A stretch of DNA of 64,000 nucleotides from Cyanomargarita calcarea GSE-NOS-MK-12-04C (GCA_019359595.1 JAHHGZ010000002.1:62001-126000), one strand, 5' to 3'; counted from the stretch's first letter, positions 40,912 to 50,329 are shown. The notes: generated by a model not told the origin, from the sequence alone. Numbers and translations are program-made.

Positions 40912-42441
40912 TCAAGAGTCATCATTAGCAGAAAACAAATTGGGATCGAGATAATTAATGCGGGCTAGGGGACTCAGAGCCGCGAGAATTTGAGTGCCAT
41001 AGCTGCGATAAACTACACGAGAGTCAAGTAAAGCGACAATACCTTGACTTTCGCGCAGGGGAGCGATCGCTCGTTGCAATTCATTTAAAGCAGTAGGCAA
41101 CAGGTAGAAGCGAAACCAATCTTGGTGTGATTGCTTGTAGTGAGCAACCATCCCCGCTACTAAAGGATTTTCTAAAGATGGTAAAGGCAAGGTCGCAATA
41201 ATTAACAATTGAGGTGCAGGTAAAACACTTTGATGCTCTCGCCAAAATTGCCAACCGCTAATCAAAATACCATTTTCATCCAAACAAGTTTTTTCCACCT
41301 GCACCCTTGAACCAAACTCGGAAGCTAGAACTGCCGCAACTTGGGCTTTCATCGGCACATCTCCCACAAGAATCACCAAGAGTCCGGGGGAAGTGGCACT
41401 CAAACAAACTAAGGTGCGGACTTTATGAATAAATGCCGCTTGGAATTCTGGCGTATTAGGTAAGGGTAATTTATAAGGTAAATAAAGTTGAATTGCTTCT
41501 GTTTGGGGATCGGGTGAGAACTTCAAACAAGTCACATCCTCCAACCCCAAACGAGAAAGAAAAATTGGAGCTTCCGTTTCTGCTTCCAAAGCACTACCAA
41601 TTAAGACTACAGGTTGCCGTTGCCAAATCGGCGAAAGGATTTTGTTGAGTTCAATTGGGGCACAGTGCAAAGAAAATAAACCTTGACGACGAGCAATCGT
41701 AGTCCAGAGGAGGAGGGGAGGAGGGGAGGAGGGCAATTTGAAGAGGTGGTAGAAATTTTTCCAGGCGTCGGGGAGGGTCGTTGGATGTAAAGTCGAGTAG
41801 AGACGTTGTAAAATTTCTGTCTGTTGTGGGGAAATCAGATAACATTCGTAAGGATTGGCTGGATGCTGGAAGACTTCCCGTGTTAGTTCCACCCTGGCTT
41901 CGCGAATGGCATCAGCTTGTTTGGGACAAGCTAGCATCAGTTCATCCCAGTCATGGGGCTGCAAACTGACCGTGAGTTGATGGCGCACCCAATCTTCTAA
42001 ATCGTCTACACCATCAATAATTGTGGGAATACCTTGGGGAAAAACATTATTAAAACTTAACTGCGCTTTTAACCAAGCTTCCGGAGATATGAGGAGTAGA
42101 CCCTGGAACTCATCAGGTACAACATCACCTGTCCTGATTGGTTTATTGATTTGAAACCACTGCTGTAGCCGAGGAATTTCAATTTTGAGCAGGCGTTGTT
42201 GTACGGCTTCTGAGGCAACAATAATCACAGGTCCATGCCACATCAATGCTGATGCGACAAAGCTAGTGCGATACCTACCTTGGTAGCCACAAGTTGCTCC
42301 CACTTGAATTAAAGCGCTACGTCCTAAGCGTAAAGCGCGTGCTACCAAGCGTGCCATCGTCAAATGATGTGGCCAGGAAGGAAAACCCGCCTGCGATCGC
42401 AGGAAGTTATGTAATGACAAATGAACTTCTGCCTCTATCAC
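40912..42441 (-). CDS. DinG-like protein with degenerate helicase motifs
   Basis: A 509-aa protein recognisable as a DinG/XPD-type helicase relative. The N-terminal FPSWPHHLTMARLVARALR corresponds to the Q-motif region. The C-terminal IIATLPLPSLENPLVAGMVAHYKQ...YLLPTALNELQRAIAPLRESQGIVALLDSRV is the DinG motif V-VI region. The Walker A site, normally GTGTGKT, reads GATCGYQGR, and the DEAH box reads DGVD, so ATP hydrolysis is probably lost. No FeS cysteine cluster is evident. The frame is intact over 1.5 kb, arguing for a conserved non-catalytic role. A CTCCTCCC repeat inserts KLPSSPPPLLL at about 41703-41738. Confidence 0.7.
   Translation of the reverse strand: MIEAEVHLSLHNFLRSQAGFPSWPHHLTMARLVARALRLGRSALIQVGATCGYQGRYRTSFVASALMWHGPVIIVASEAVQQRLLKIEIPRLQQWFQINKPIRTGDVVPDEFQGLLLISPEAWLKAQLSFNNVFPQGIPTIIDGVDDLEDWVRHQLTVSLQPHDWDELMLACPKQADAIREARVELTREVFQHPANPYECYLISPQQTEILQRLYSTLHPTTLPDAWKNFYHLFKLPSSPPPLLLWTTIARRQGLFSLHCAPIELNKILSPIWQRQPVVLIGSALEAETEAPIFLSRLGLEDVTCLKFSPDPQTEAIQLYLPYKLPLPNTPEFQAAFIHKVRTLVCLSATSPGLLVILVGDVPMKAQVAAVLASEFGSRVQVEKTCLDENGILISGWQFWREHQSVLPAPQLLIIATLPLPSLENPLVAGMVAHYKQSHQDWFRFYLLPTALNELQRAIAPLRESQGIVALLDSRVVYRSYGTQILAALSPLARINYLDPNLFSANDDS
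41703..41738 (-). repeat. In-frame CTCCTCCC repeats in the DinG-like gene
   Basis: GGAGGAGGGGAGGAGGGG-type units on the plus strand encode a Ser-Pro-Leu-rich insertion on the minus strand. Similar units occur inside the histidine kinase gene at 56057-56075. Confidence 0.75.
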
Positions 42442-42483
42442 ACGCTTTTAGTCCCATACAAATTGTTTTTACTTCCAACGCCT

Positions 42484-42590
42484 CACTGTTAGTTGTTGGT
42501 TGTTAGTTGTTTGTTAGTTGTTTACTCCTAACTCAATACTCCTAACTCCTAACTTCTAACTCTTAACCACTAACCACTAACCAACTATAA
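42484..42590. repeat. Short tandem repeats upstream of the M48 gene
   Basis: GTTAGTTGTT units, then ACTCCTA units, then ACCACTA units run up to four bases before the M48 start codon. No ordinary ribosome site is visible between the repeats and the start. Confidence 0.85.
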
Positions 42591-42593
42591 ATT

Positions 42594-43568
42594 ATGCCTA
42601 CTTACACAGGAATTTCCAGCGAAGCCTTCAGGCATCCCTTAGATCGCCAAGCCGAGCAAGCCTTGCGGAGTTTACCAGGATTTGATTTAGTTGCTCGTAA
42701 ATTTGTGGAATTTGTCTATGAACGCCCTCAGTTAGTTTATCTAATGGGTAACACCATCCAAGTCGGGCCGCGCCAATATTCCACTATTTACCAGATGTTT
42801 CGGGAATGTGTCCGGGATTTGGACATTTACCCAGAACCATCACTGTTTGTTGAACAAAACCCAAGTGTAAACAGCTATGCACTGGGACAAGAGCATCCTT
42901 ACATAGTCATAAATACAGGAGTACTAGACTTACTCAATGAAGCCGAAATCCGCTCGGTGCTAGCCCATGAACTCGGGCATATTAAATGTGGTCATACTAT
43001 TTTAATTCAAATGGCGATGTGGGCGATGGGTGCTGCTTCCGCCCTGGGGGAATTGACATGGGGCATAGGTAACTTTATTAGTCAAGGCCTAATTTTTGCC
43101 TTTTATGAATGGCGACGGAAAGCTGAGTTATCAAGCGATCGCGCGGCTTTGCTGGTGATGGATGACTTAAATCCAGTGATGACTTCGATGATGAAAATCT
43201 CTGGTGGCAGTAGCAAATATGCCAACGAATGCAGTTTACAAGAATTTATCCGTCAGTCAGATAATTATCAAGCTCTTGACGAAGACGGCTTGAATCAAGT
43301 GTATAAATTTTTTCTTTATAACGGCGGTCAAGGTGGAATGCTCACCCATCCTTTTCCTGTAGAGCGCTTACGTTATATCCGGGAGTGGGCTGTGTCAGAA
43401 GAATATCAGCAGATTCGTAACGGAAATTATATGCGATCGCCCAGTGAGGGTGCAGTCAATGTAAATTCACAAACTACCCAAAATCCAGAAGCAGAAAGAT
43501 TGCGTCGTGAAATTGAAGAATTGCAACGAGAAATTGAACGGATGAGGAGGAATTCAGACTCGCAGTAG
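42594..43568 (+). CDS. M48-family zinc metalloprotease
   Basis: A 324-aa protease of the M48 (Ste24/HtpX) family. The zinc site HELGH lies at 125-129, and the third ligand is a Glu in WRRKAELSSDRAAL near 176. A hydrophobic region about 135-170 may be one or two membrane segments, fewer than in HtpX. The C-terminal 30 residues (EAERLRREIEELQREIERMRR) form a clear coiled coil, suggesting oligomerisation or partner binding. It is a housekeeping quality-control protease by family. The 5' flank is entirely short tandem repeats. Confidence 0.9.
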   Translation: MPTYTGISSEAFRHPLDRQAEQALRSLPGFDLVARKFVEFVYERPQLVYLMGNTIQVGPRQYSTIYQMFRECVRDLDIYPEPSLFVEQNPSVNSYALGQEHPYIVINTGVLDLLNEAEIRSVLAHELGHIKCGHTILIQMAMWAMGAASALGELTWGIGNFISQGLIFAFYEWRRKAELSSDRAALLVMDDLNPVMTSMMKISGGSSKYANECSLQEFIRQSDNYQALDEDGLNQVYKFFLYNGGQGGMLTHPFPVERLRYIREWAVSEEYQQIRNGNYMRSPSEGAVNVNSQTTQNPEAERLRREIEELQREIERMRRNSDSQ

Positions 43569-43871
43569 ATCCTCAGAACCCGCACCTAGCGTGGGTCTTG
43601 ATCGCTAAAAATTTGGGAAATTATTCTTGTTTTGGGTATTTTACCTTGCCCAAACGATTGGCTTTGCCTTCGCGTTCTTCGTCAATCCGGAACCATAGCG
43701 GATTGTAATTCTAATAGGACTTATATATTTTTCTTTCTTATCAATTACTGAAGATAGTCATAGAGATAACACTATATTGTCGGCAACTCCTGTTGTCGCA
43801 AATGTAGCGGATAATTAGTTGGTAGAACAATTTGTACCGTCACAAAGAATCTCATTTGGAAGTTGCTAAAT
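43569..43871. other. Gap between M48 and the small exported protein
   Basis: It begins with an imperfect hairpin (ACCCGCACC..GCGTGGGT, about 43578-43597) that may end M48 transcription. The rest is presumably promoter region. No gene seen. Confidence 0.45.
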
Positions 43872-44273
43872 ATGAGTATAAAATTTTCAATAAATCTGTT
43901 ATTTTTAACTATTATTGCTCTATTTATCTGGGTTTTTCCAGGAATTGCAACAGCCGCACCAGATAAATTAGATACAAATTATCCGTTCATTATTGCCCAA
44001 ACAATGCCAGAAATTAGCCTGACTCCGCAACAAAGTCAACAACTCCAAGCAGTGAATCAAGGGAGAAGCAAACAGATTAAAGCGGTGTTAGACTCATCCC
44101 AACGTCAGGAACTTTCCCACAAATTGCGTGCTGGAGATAATTTGAATCAAGCCTTAGATAAACTGAAAATGCAACCAGAACAGCGGGAAATGGTGAAGGC
44201 GATCGGGCAAGTTTATAATTTGAAGTTAAAGGCTCTTGAATCGAAATTTTCGGGGCAATTGGGGCTGAAGTAA
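43872..44273 (+). CDS. Small exported protein, Spy/CpxP-like layout
   Basis: A 133-aa protein with a signal peptide (about 1-29, ending GIATAAP) and a helical mature part. LTPQQSQQLQAVNQGRSKQIKAVLDSSQRQEL resembles the LTxxQ repeats of Spy/CpxP periplasmic chaperones, but the match is loose. I start at the ATG at 43872, with GGAAG about 11 bases upstream; a TTG three codons earlier is possible. A role in periplasmic stress is only a suggestion from the motif. Confidence 0.6.
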   Translation: MSIKFSINLLFLTIIALFIWVFPGIATAAPDKLDTNYPFIIAQTMPEISLTPQQSQQLQAVNQGRSKQIKAVLDSSQRQELSHKLRAGDNLNQALDKLKMQPEQREMVKAIGQVYNLKLKALESKFSGQLGLK

Positions 44274-44361
44274 TATTATATACAAAAGCCAGTAAAGGCA
44301 CAACATTAGGTTGCACCCCTACATACATAGATATTCCATTTAATCAATCCGAAATCTAAAA

Positions 44362-45417
44362 TCAAAAATTCGCACACTGCCAAATTTTGATTGTGCCATC
44401 TGCACTCGCACTTGCCAGAATTTTTCCATCTGGGCTAAAAGTCACAGATTTTACACTAGATAGATGCCCCGTGAGTGTAACTATTTCCTCTCCAGTTTCT
44501 AGATTCCACAGTTTGACAGTCGCATCGGTACTGCCGCTAGCTAATATCGTTCCATCCGGACTAATGGCTGCTGAGTACACTTCGTCGCTATGTCCAAACA
44601 ATGTTTCTAGAAGTTCTCCGGTTCGTGGATGCCACAGTTTGATGGTACCGTCGCTGCTAGCACTAGCAAGGAGTGTCCCATCTTGACTAAAGACTACCGA
44701 ATGAACTACAGATGAATGTCCGTCGAGGGTCGCAATTTCAGTTTTGGTGTCGAAATGCCAGAGTTTGATGGTTTTGTCGTGACTACCACTAGCGAGAATT
44801 TGTCCGTCTGGGCTAATAGCTACGGAATTTACCCAATCCTGATGTTGAATAAAGGTGGCGATCGCCTGTTGTGCATTCGCATTCCAAACTTGGATAGTTT
44901 TCCCGCGATCGCCACTGACAAAAGTCTCGCCATTCGGACTAAATGTCAGTGAATTCACGGCATATGCATGGGGTGTAAATTTACGAATTTCCTCCCCAGT
45001 TGCGACATTCCACAATTCAATAGTCTGACTTAAGCCGCTACTAACGAGGGTTTTACCATCAGGATTAAACGCGATCGCTTTGAGAATGCCAGTATTTCGC
45101 TTCAGGGTACTAATTATTTCTCCTGTTTCGAGATTCCACAATTTTACATCTGTACTACCACTGGCAAAGGTTTTGCTATCTGGACTAAATGCAACAGCTT
45201 GCGAATTTCCGGTAAGTGTATGTACGCATGGACATACTTCGGGATTAAGTAACCGCAATTTTTCTTCTTGAGAGCGGAAAAAAGTGTTAAATCCAGAACT
45301 TCCTACTTGTGGCAAATAATCTTCAGATACTTCTTGTGGCTTATATCCAAGGCTGTTTGTAGCTGAAGAAGGCAAACCACGGAAAAGATTTGACGCACGG
45401 CGAGAGGGTAAAAACAT
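44362..45417 (-). CDS. Seven-bladed WD40 repeat protein
   Basis: A 351-aa protein from the ATG at 45417; a TTG at 45456 would add 13 residues. Seven WD40 units run from about residue 70 to the end, with typical VAFSPDGKTLASGSxDxTIKLW cores. The repeats look as if they form one closed beta-propeller without any enzymatic domain. The N-terminal 60 residues are non-repetitive and contain no clear signal peptide. WD40-only proteins are scaffolds. The partner is unknown, and neighbours give no hint. Confidence 0.9.
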   Translation of the reverse strand: MFLPSRRASNLFRGLPSSATNSLGYKPQEVSEDYLPQVGSSGFNTFFRSQEEKLRLLNPEVCPCVHTLTGNSQAVAFSPDSKTFASGSTDVKLWNLETGEIISTLKRNTGILKAIAFNPDGKTLVSSGLSQTIELWNVATGEEIRKFTPHAYAVNSLTFSPNGETFVSGDRGKTIQVWNANAQQAIATFIQHQDWVNSVAISPDGQILASGSHDKTIKLWHFDTKTEIATLDGHSSVVHSVVFSQDGTLLASASSDGTIKLWHPRTGELLETLFGHSDEVYSAAISPDGTILASGSTDATVKLWNLETGEEIVTLTGHLSSVKSVTFSPDGKILASASADGTIKIWQCANF

Positions 45418-45456
45418 GGCGATCGCTGGGGTATAAATAAGGGTATTTTTTGACAA

Positions 45457-46252
45457 GATTTTTAACCAAAACTAAAGTGCGCATTGAAGCAGTTGTGACA
45501 TCGCATAATGGCGAAATTAACTGCTTGGCATTTGTAAATTTTGGTTAAACTTTATAGCTTTTGCCTAATTATTTTCTAGGAAAAGCTATGTGCGGCAAGA
45601 ACACGTATATACTTACATTCTCTTAGTTGTAGCCTGGTAATTGAACCCGTGTCACTAGTACTTTTACGGATGAGAAAAATAAGTATAGGATTTTGTAAAT
45701 CGCAGAAATTTTATTCCCCTAACTCTCCTAACAATAAATGCACAGGGGAGAATGGCATTAACTTTAGCCCTATATTAAAATTTCCTGCGGGAAATCTCCA
45801 CAGGCGACGAAAGTCTATTCACTAATAGTCAAAACCCAGTCAAACAGGATAAAAGGCTACCGAATAAGCTAATGGGTAACTTTAGCTAAGGTTTGAGAGT
45901 TTATCCGGGAGGTTGGAGTATTAAACCCCCAGCCTCTACAGGAAAACCGTTTTCAGTTGGGGTCTGAATCCACACCTTGTAAACTTCTTACGAATTCCTT
46001 CTTACGAATTCCTTCATTCAATGTGTGAGGTATTTTAGCTTAGAGGTTGCGATCCCCTCTTTATTCACCCTAGCAGAAAATTATGAAGAAGGACTGCCAC
46101 AAACGCAACATTTCAAAATAATATAGGCGAACGCTTCTCATAAACATTGCTAATTTAGCCCACAAAATAGCACTATAGAGGATAACTGCTCGATTAAAAA
46201 TGTACAATTTGGCAGATCCTATAATTAATCTTCCCCCAATTAGTTCGTTACT
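45457..46252. other. Gap of about 800 bases upstream of lysS
   Basis: No gene seen. A perfect nine-base stem (ATAGCTTTT with AAAAGCTAT, 45554-45589) and a GC-rich hairpin (GAGGTTGG with CCAGCCTC, about 45909-45940) occur, plus repeated ACGAATTCCTTC near 45990-46016. The last 60 bases must carry the lysS promoter and leader. Confidence 0.5.
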
Positions 46253-47776
46253 ATGTCGGATGATATTCGTGCTACAAGACTAGAAAAAGTAGAACAACTC
46301 AGACAACTAGGGATAAATCCCTATGCATATCGTTGGGAATCAACCCATCACGCAGCCAAATTGCAAGAAGAATTTGCTGACTTACCCAACGGTGAAGAAG
46401 TTAATGTAGAAGTAGCGATCGCCGGACGGATTATGACCCGTCGTGTGTTCGGCAAGCTGGCTTTCTTCACTCTCCAAGATGAAACCGGCACTATTCAGCT
46501 TTATTTAGATAAAAATCGCATCGTAGAAAGCATGGCGAATATTGACGCTGACGCTTTCAATCACCTCAAGAATCTCAGCGATGCAGGAGATATTCTGGGT
46601 GCTACGGGGACAATCAAACGGACTGAAAAGGGTGAGTTATCAGTTTACGTTAAACAATATACTTTCTTGACGAAATCTCTGTTACCTCTACCCGACAAGT
46701 GGCATGGATTAACAGATGTCGAAAAGCGCTACCGTCAGCGTTACGTAGATTTGATTGTCAACCCAGAGGTGCGGCAAAGTTTTCGCCGTCGTGCCCAAAT
46801 TACGGCAGGTATTCGTCGCTACTTGGAACAGCGGGATTTTCTGGAGATTGAAACCCCTGTTCTCCAAAGTGAAGCGGGGGGAGCGGATGCACGTCCATTT
46901 ACCACCTATCACAACACCTTGGAAATGGAGTTGTATCTACGAATTGCTACAGAATTGCACCTGAAGCGGTTGATTGTCGGTGGGTTTGAAAAGGTGTTTG
47001 AATTGGGGCGGGTTTTCCGAAATGAAGGTGTTTCCACCCGTCACAACCCAGAATTTACTACAATTGAGGTTTATCAAGCATACGCTGATTACAACGATAT
47101 GATGGCGCTGACAGAGGGAATTGTTACCACTGTAGCGGAAGATGTCCTTGGCACTTTGCAAATTACCTATCAAGGTACGGAGATTGATTTAACTCCCCCT
47201 TGGCGGCGCGTAACGATGCACGATGCAGTCAAAGAAGCTACAGGTTTAGATTTCAATTCTTTCCAAAGTTTGGATGACGCGAAAAATAAAAGTAAAAATG
47301 CTGATATACCTGGTGTAGAAAAATGCGAATCAATTGGGAAGTTGCTGGTTTTAGCCTTTGAAGAGAAGGTTGAAACAAGCTTAATTCAGCCAACTTTTGT
47401 AATTGACTATCCTATAGAAAATTCACCTCTATCAAAACCACACCGTTCCAAGCCCGGATTAGTAGAGCGTTTTGAGTTATTTGTAGTCGGTCGAGAAACT
47501 GCCAATAGTTTTTCAGAACTTACCGATCCGATCGACCAAAGGCAACGTTTGGAAGCACAAGCAGCAAGAAAAGCAGCCGGAGACTTAGAAGCCCAAGGTG
47601 TAGACGAAGACTTTCTGACTGCATTGGAATACGGTATGCCCCCTACAGGTGGATTGGGAATTGGGATCGATCGATTGGTGATGTTCTTAACCGATTGTGC
47701 CAGTATTCGCGATGCGATCGCTTTTCCGCTACTCAAGCCAGAAAAATCCGATTCATTACCAGAATCAGCTACCTAA
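46253..47776 (+). CDS. lysS: Lysyl-tRNA synthetase, class II
   Basis: Charges tRNA-Lys with lysine. The 507-aa class II enzyme has an N-terminal OB-fold anticodon domain (about 50-155, [21 protein letters not shown]) and a class II catalytic core. [21 protein letters not shown] is motif 1. [26 protein letters not shown] is motif 2. [15 protein letters not shown] is motif 3. All are intact. The ATG start is standard, and a hairpin terminator follows at 47794. Confidence 0.98.
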   Translation: MSDDIRATRLEKVEQLRQLGINPYAYRWESTHHAAKLQEEFADLPNGEEVNVEVAIAGRIMTRRVFGKLAFFTLQDETGTIQLYLDKNRIVESMANIDADAFNHLKNLSDAGDILGATGTIKRTEKGELSVYVKQYTFLTKSLLPLPDKWHGLTDVEKRYRQRYVDLIVNPEVRQSFRRRAQITAGIRRYLEQRDFLEIETPVLQSEAGGADARPFTTYHNTLEMELYLRIATELHLKRLIVGGFEKVFELGRVFRNEGVSTRHNPEFTTIEVYQAYADYNDMMALTEGIVTTVAEDVLGTLQITYQGTEIDLTPPWRRVTMHDAVKEATGLDFNSFQSLDDAKNKSKNADIPGVEKCESIGKLLVLAFEEKVETSLIQPTFVIDYPIENSPLSKPHRSKPGLVERFELFVVGRETANSFSELTDPIDQRQRLEAQAARKAAGDLEAQGVDEDFLTALEYGMPPTGGLGIGIDRLVMFLTDCASIRDAIAFPLLKPEKSDSLPESAT

Positions 47777-47793
47777 TACGATTTTGGGGATCT

Positions 47794-47819
47794 AGAGACG
47801 TTACATTTAACGTCTCTTT
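47794..47819 (+). terminator. Terminator after lysS
   Basis: Stem AGAGACGTT with AACGTCTCT, seven-base loop, then TTTG. It lies 17 bases after the stop codon. Confidence 0.8.
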
Positions 47820-47889
47820 GACAAAGATAATGACATAAAAAATCATAAAATAATTAAAATCGACTTAATTTCACAAGGTATAACATCTT

Positions 47890-48585
47890 TTGCAATCACA
47901 AGAGATTAAAGAGAGACTAACGTCACTCATAGAGGAAGCATCTGCAGTAGATCCCAATTTAGAGAAAAGGTTAGAGGAAATATATCATTGGATTAAAAAT
48001 GTCAAGCTTGGTTCTTTAACCGCTAAGAGATTTGTAATTCTGTTTCTGCAACAGATGATCAGCGATTCCCAAATTTGGCTTGATATTCAAGCCCTTACTT
48101 CCCAAGAAGAGCAGCAAGCATATTATGGTGAAATGACAGCTACAGAAAAGTATTGGTATGGAGAGTTATTTTCCAAATGGTTAAGTGAAAATGACCCGAA
48201 ATTTTATATTTGGAAACGAAAACTGATGGCAGAGGAGTTCAGCCAGCAGGATGCTACTTTAATTGATTCTATTACCAGTACTATTAAGTTTCGTGGCGGT
48301 ACAATTGTGCAGCGTTATGTTGCCGACCTTTCTATGGCAACTGATATAATAGTAAGTAGCAGGCAGGAGAAAGCACTGTGTATCCAACTCACTAGCCTTA
48401 GTAATGAATTTTCAATAGGTAAATCTGATAATTGGGAAACTACCCTCCGCTTCTGGGAAATAGAAAGAGGATTATTTTTAAGCTACAACCCCGGTACGAG
48501 TAATTTTGTAAATCAGATAGCGAACATAATCCTGTATAACAGCGATAATCTCAAAGCAAGTGTTTATCTAAAATTCCATTTCTAG
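47890..48585 (+). CDS. Hypothetical protein, first of an unknown gene pair
   Basis: A 231-aa soluble protein that I cannot place in a named family. The start is TTG at 47890, supported by AAGG about 13 bases upstream; no earlier ATG is in frame, and the next ATG would remove 50 residues. The C-terminal half reads GTIVQRYVADLSMATDIIVSSRQEKALCIQLTSL, an alternation of strands with Asp followed by a Gln-Leu-Thr strand. That recalls a degenerate PD-(D/E)xK nuclease core (weak inference). It is followed after 55 bases by another unknown gene on the same strand, probably co-transcribed. Confidence 0.6.
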   Translation: MQSQEIKERLTSLIEEASAVDPNLEKRLEEIYHWIKNVKLGSLTAKRFVILFLQQMISDSQIWLDIQALTSQEEQQAYYGEMTATEKYWYGELFSKWLSENDPKFYIWKRKLMAEEFSQQDATLIDSITSTIKFRGGTIVQRYVADLSMATDIIVSSRQEKALCIQLTSLSNEFSIGKSDNWETTLRFWEIERGLFLSYNPGTSNFVNQIANIILYNSDNLKASVYLKFHF

Positions 48586-48640
48586 TTACAGGTTGCTCTC
48601 ATTTACTTTTGTATACATTACATACAGCAAAATTGGCATC

Positions 48641-49117
48641 ATGGTTAATGAACAACTAGTTCGTCAACAGAGATTAGAAAAATTTGTTCAGCATTTAGAA
48701 GAAGCCCGAAAGCTACAAGATGACATACTTAAGTATGGACTTGCGGCAGCCGATTTGTATTTTGGAGATATAGATGGAGATTGGTTGGAAAAGTGGCGAG
48801 AAAATGAACAAGGACAGCAGAAGGCTTTTGACTCTTTGACTGCTTTTTTGTCAAGTGGTGACTCCGTAGCTGTAAAGTTAAGAAAGCTGCTAAAAGACAA
48901 ATCGCTTTTGGAAATTGCTGCTGAGTTGGAAAAATGCCTCAATCTCCCAGAAGAAAACAATGAGAGATTGTTTGAGGTAAAAAATTTGTTCACGACTAAC
49001 GCTATCGGCAAAGAAAGTAACCGGGATGTTAGCGATGAGAATAATGAAATTGATTTAGTCGATTTAGCCCAAAGTCTGCTGGAAAAGTTAGCGGACATTT
49101 TGGAGAAGCATGATTAG
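48641..49117 (+). CDS. Hypothetical helical protein, second of the pair
   Basis: A 158-aa acidic, almost wholly helical protein from the ATG at 48641; the frame is open back to 48593. The N-terminal part VRQQRLEKFVQHLEEARKLQDDILKYGLAAADLYFGDIDGDWLEKW and the C-terminal DLVDLAQSLLEKLADILEKHD look like helical bundle or coiled-coil elements. No catalytic motif, signal or membrane segment is seen. The acidic character and position behind an unknown gene would suit an inhibitor or chaperone-type partner, but there is no direct evidence. Confidence 0.55.
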   Translation: MVNEQLVRQQRLEKFVQHLEEARKLQDDILKYGLAAADLYFGDIDGDWLEKWRENEQGQQKAFDSLTAFLSSGDSVAVKLRKLLKDKSLLEIAAELEKCLNLPEENNERLFEVKNLFTTNAIGKESNRDVSDENNEIDLVDLAQSLLEKLADILEKHD

Positions 49118-49160
49118 AAGTCGATAGGGTGCGTTGGGTGTCGGTCATGACATAGCCCAA

Positions 49161-49337
49161 AATCCCGCCCAAAAATAAATTATCCTTCGGGAACGCCAAG
49201 GGCGAACGGGCTAATAGCTTAAGTTAGCTTTTAGCTTACTAAGTAACATTTTTAACCCATTTTAATGGGTTTAAGCTTTTAGCCCGTTCGCCCAGCGTCC
49301 CGAAGGGATAATTTATATCTGGGCTTGTTGGGATTAG
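49161..49337. repeat. Nested inverted-repeat element of about 175 bases
   Basis: Long arms (about 49161-49222 and 49271-49337) are imperfect reverse complements, with shared blocks such as ATAAATTATCC, GGGCGAACGGGCTAA and AGCTTAA. The loop holds a perfect smaller hairpin, AACCCATTTTAATGGGTT (49254-49271). There is no transposase. It resembles the element at 13413-13563 in size and in its CTTCGGG-type core. Confidence 0.88.
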
Positions 49338-49392
49338 TGCAAGATGCCAGAATGGAGGAATCCGCAAGGATTTGTTAGCTTTTTTTATCAGG

Positions 49393-49506
49393 ATGATTCC
49401 TGAACAGGAGCAGCCAAAAAATCCACCCAAGCCATTAGACATCTGGTCTGCAAGGGTTAGGTTGCGTGAATTAGAGGAAAGCGAAAAAAGTGATGAAAAA
49501 GCCTAA
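49393..49506 (+). CDS. Possible 37-residue peptide or gene fragment
   Basis: A short frame that starts MIPEQEQPKNPPKPLDIW and ends ...SDEKA. It is hydrophilic with a plausible protein composition, but the start is weak and no family is recognised. It may be the tail of a lost gene next to the inverted-repeat element. Confidence 0.25.
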   Translation: MIPEQEQPKNPPKPLDIWSARVRLRELEESEKSDEKA

Positions 49507-49560
49507 TTTTCAAGCACTGAAACGTAGCCCGAAAAATGTGCGATTTTATTTAATTTTCAT

Positions 49561-49732
49561 TCCTAACTCCTAACTCCTAACTCCTAACTCCTAACTCCTA
49601 ACTCCTAACTCCTAACTCCTAACTCCTAACTTCTAACTCCTAACTCCTAACTCCTAACTCCTAACTCCTAACTCCTAACTCCTAACTCCTAATTCCTAAC
49701 TCCTAACTCCTAATTCCTAACTCCTAACTAAT
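49561..49732. repeat. Long CTCCTAA heptamer array
   Basis: About 24 almost perfect copies of CTCCTAA end exactly at the stop of the VOC-domain gene. It is the most regular array in the window and probably varies in copy number. Confidence 0.95.
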
Positions 49733-50329
49733 TTAATTCGCCACTTCTGCCAATTCAATCACCCGCCCTTCATAATCCTTAATCAAAAAGTTTAAGGGCT
49801 TACGGTTGCGAATCTTGAACTTTAAACCGCGAGTTTCTACCCGCATTAAAACCATTTCCAAGCAGTCATGGTCAAAACAAACGTGACGGTGCTGACTCTT
49901 GGTGCCTAAACTAGCTCCAGTAATTACGTGTAGCTGGGTATTTTTCTTCAGTTGATACCAAAGGCCCTCGCTGGCATTATTCATCATTCTGCCAGAGAAT
50001 GTAGGACTGGCGGACATATACAGCGGATCTACTCCCGTAGCACCTAGGGTTTGCTCGTAGTTGTAGTAGTAGTGCAAAGGCACTTCAGCCGCTGGTAAAT
50101 CTAGTAGCCCTTCATATAACTGTCGGGCAACCTCCAAGTCCGACACCATGACGGTATAGACTTTTGGCGCACTGGTGAGAAACATCCACATCGCACCAGC
50201 ATAGGCTGCCAAGAGCATCACCATGATGCCTTGGGTGGAAAATAAGCTATCTAGAGGTAGAGAAGGTAAAAGGGAGCCTAAATAAAAAGGCTGAAGCAGG
50301 AACGGTGCCACACTAACTGCTATAACCAT
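49733..50329 (-). CDS. Membrane-anchored VOC/glyoxalase-like protein
   Basis: A 198-aa protein with two N-terminal hydrophobic segments (about 2-18 and 33-52) followed by a single vicinal-oxygen-chelate domain. VYTVMVSDLEVARQLYEGLLDLP is the opening beta-alpha unit. The second beta-alpha-beta-beta half reads HRHVCFDHDCLEMVLMRVETRG...FLIKDYEGRVIELAEV. A glyoxalase would need His and Glu ligands; candidates are visible (HVCFDH, IELAE), but activity cannot be judged. Membrane anchoring is unusual for VOC proteins. It is downstream-bounded by the CTCCTAA array. Confidence 0.75.
   Translation of the reverse strand: MVIAVSVAPFLLQPFYLGSLLPSLPLDSLFSTQGIMVMLLAAYAGAMWMFLTSAPKVYTVMVSDLEVARQLYEGLLDLPAAEVPLHYYYNYEQTLGATGVDPLYMSASPTFSGRMMNNASEGLWYQLKKNTQLHVITGASLGTKSQHRHVCFDHDCLEMVLMRVETRGLKFKIRNRKPLNFLIKDYEGRVIELAEVAN

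Noticed and set aside
49561-49732. CTCCTAA array as a CRISPR array
   Set aside because: It is a direct 7-base repeat without spacers.
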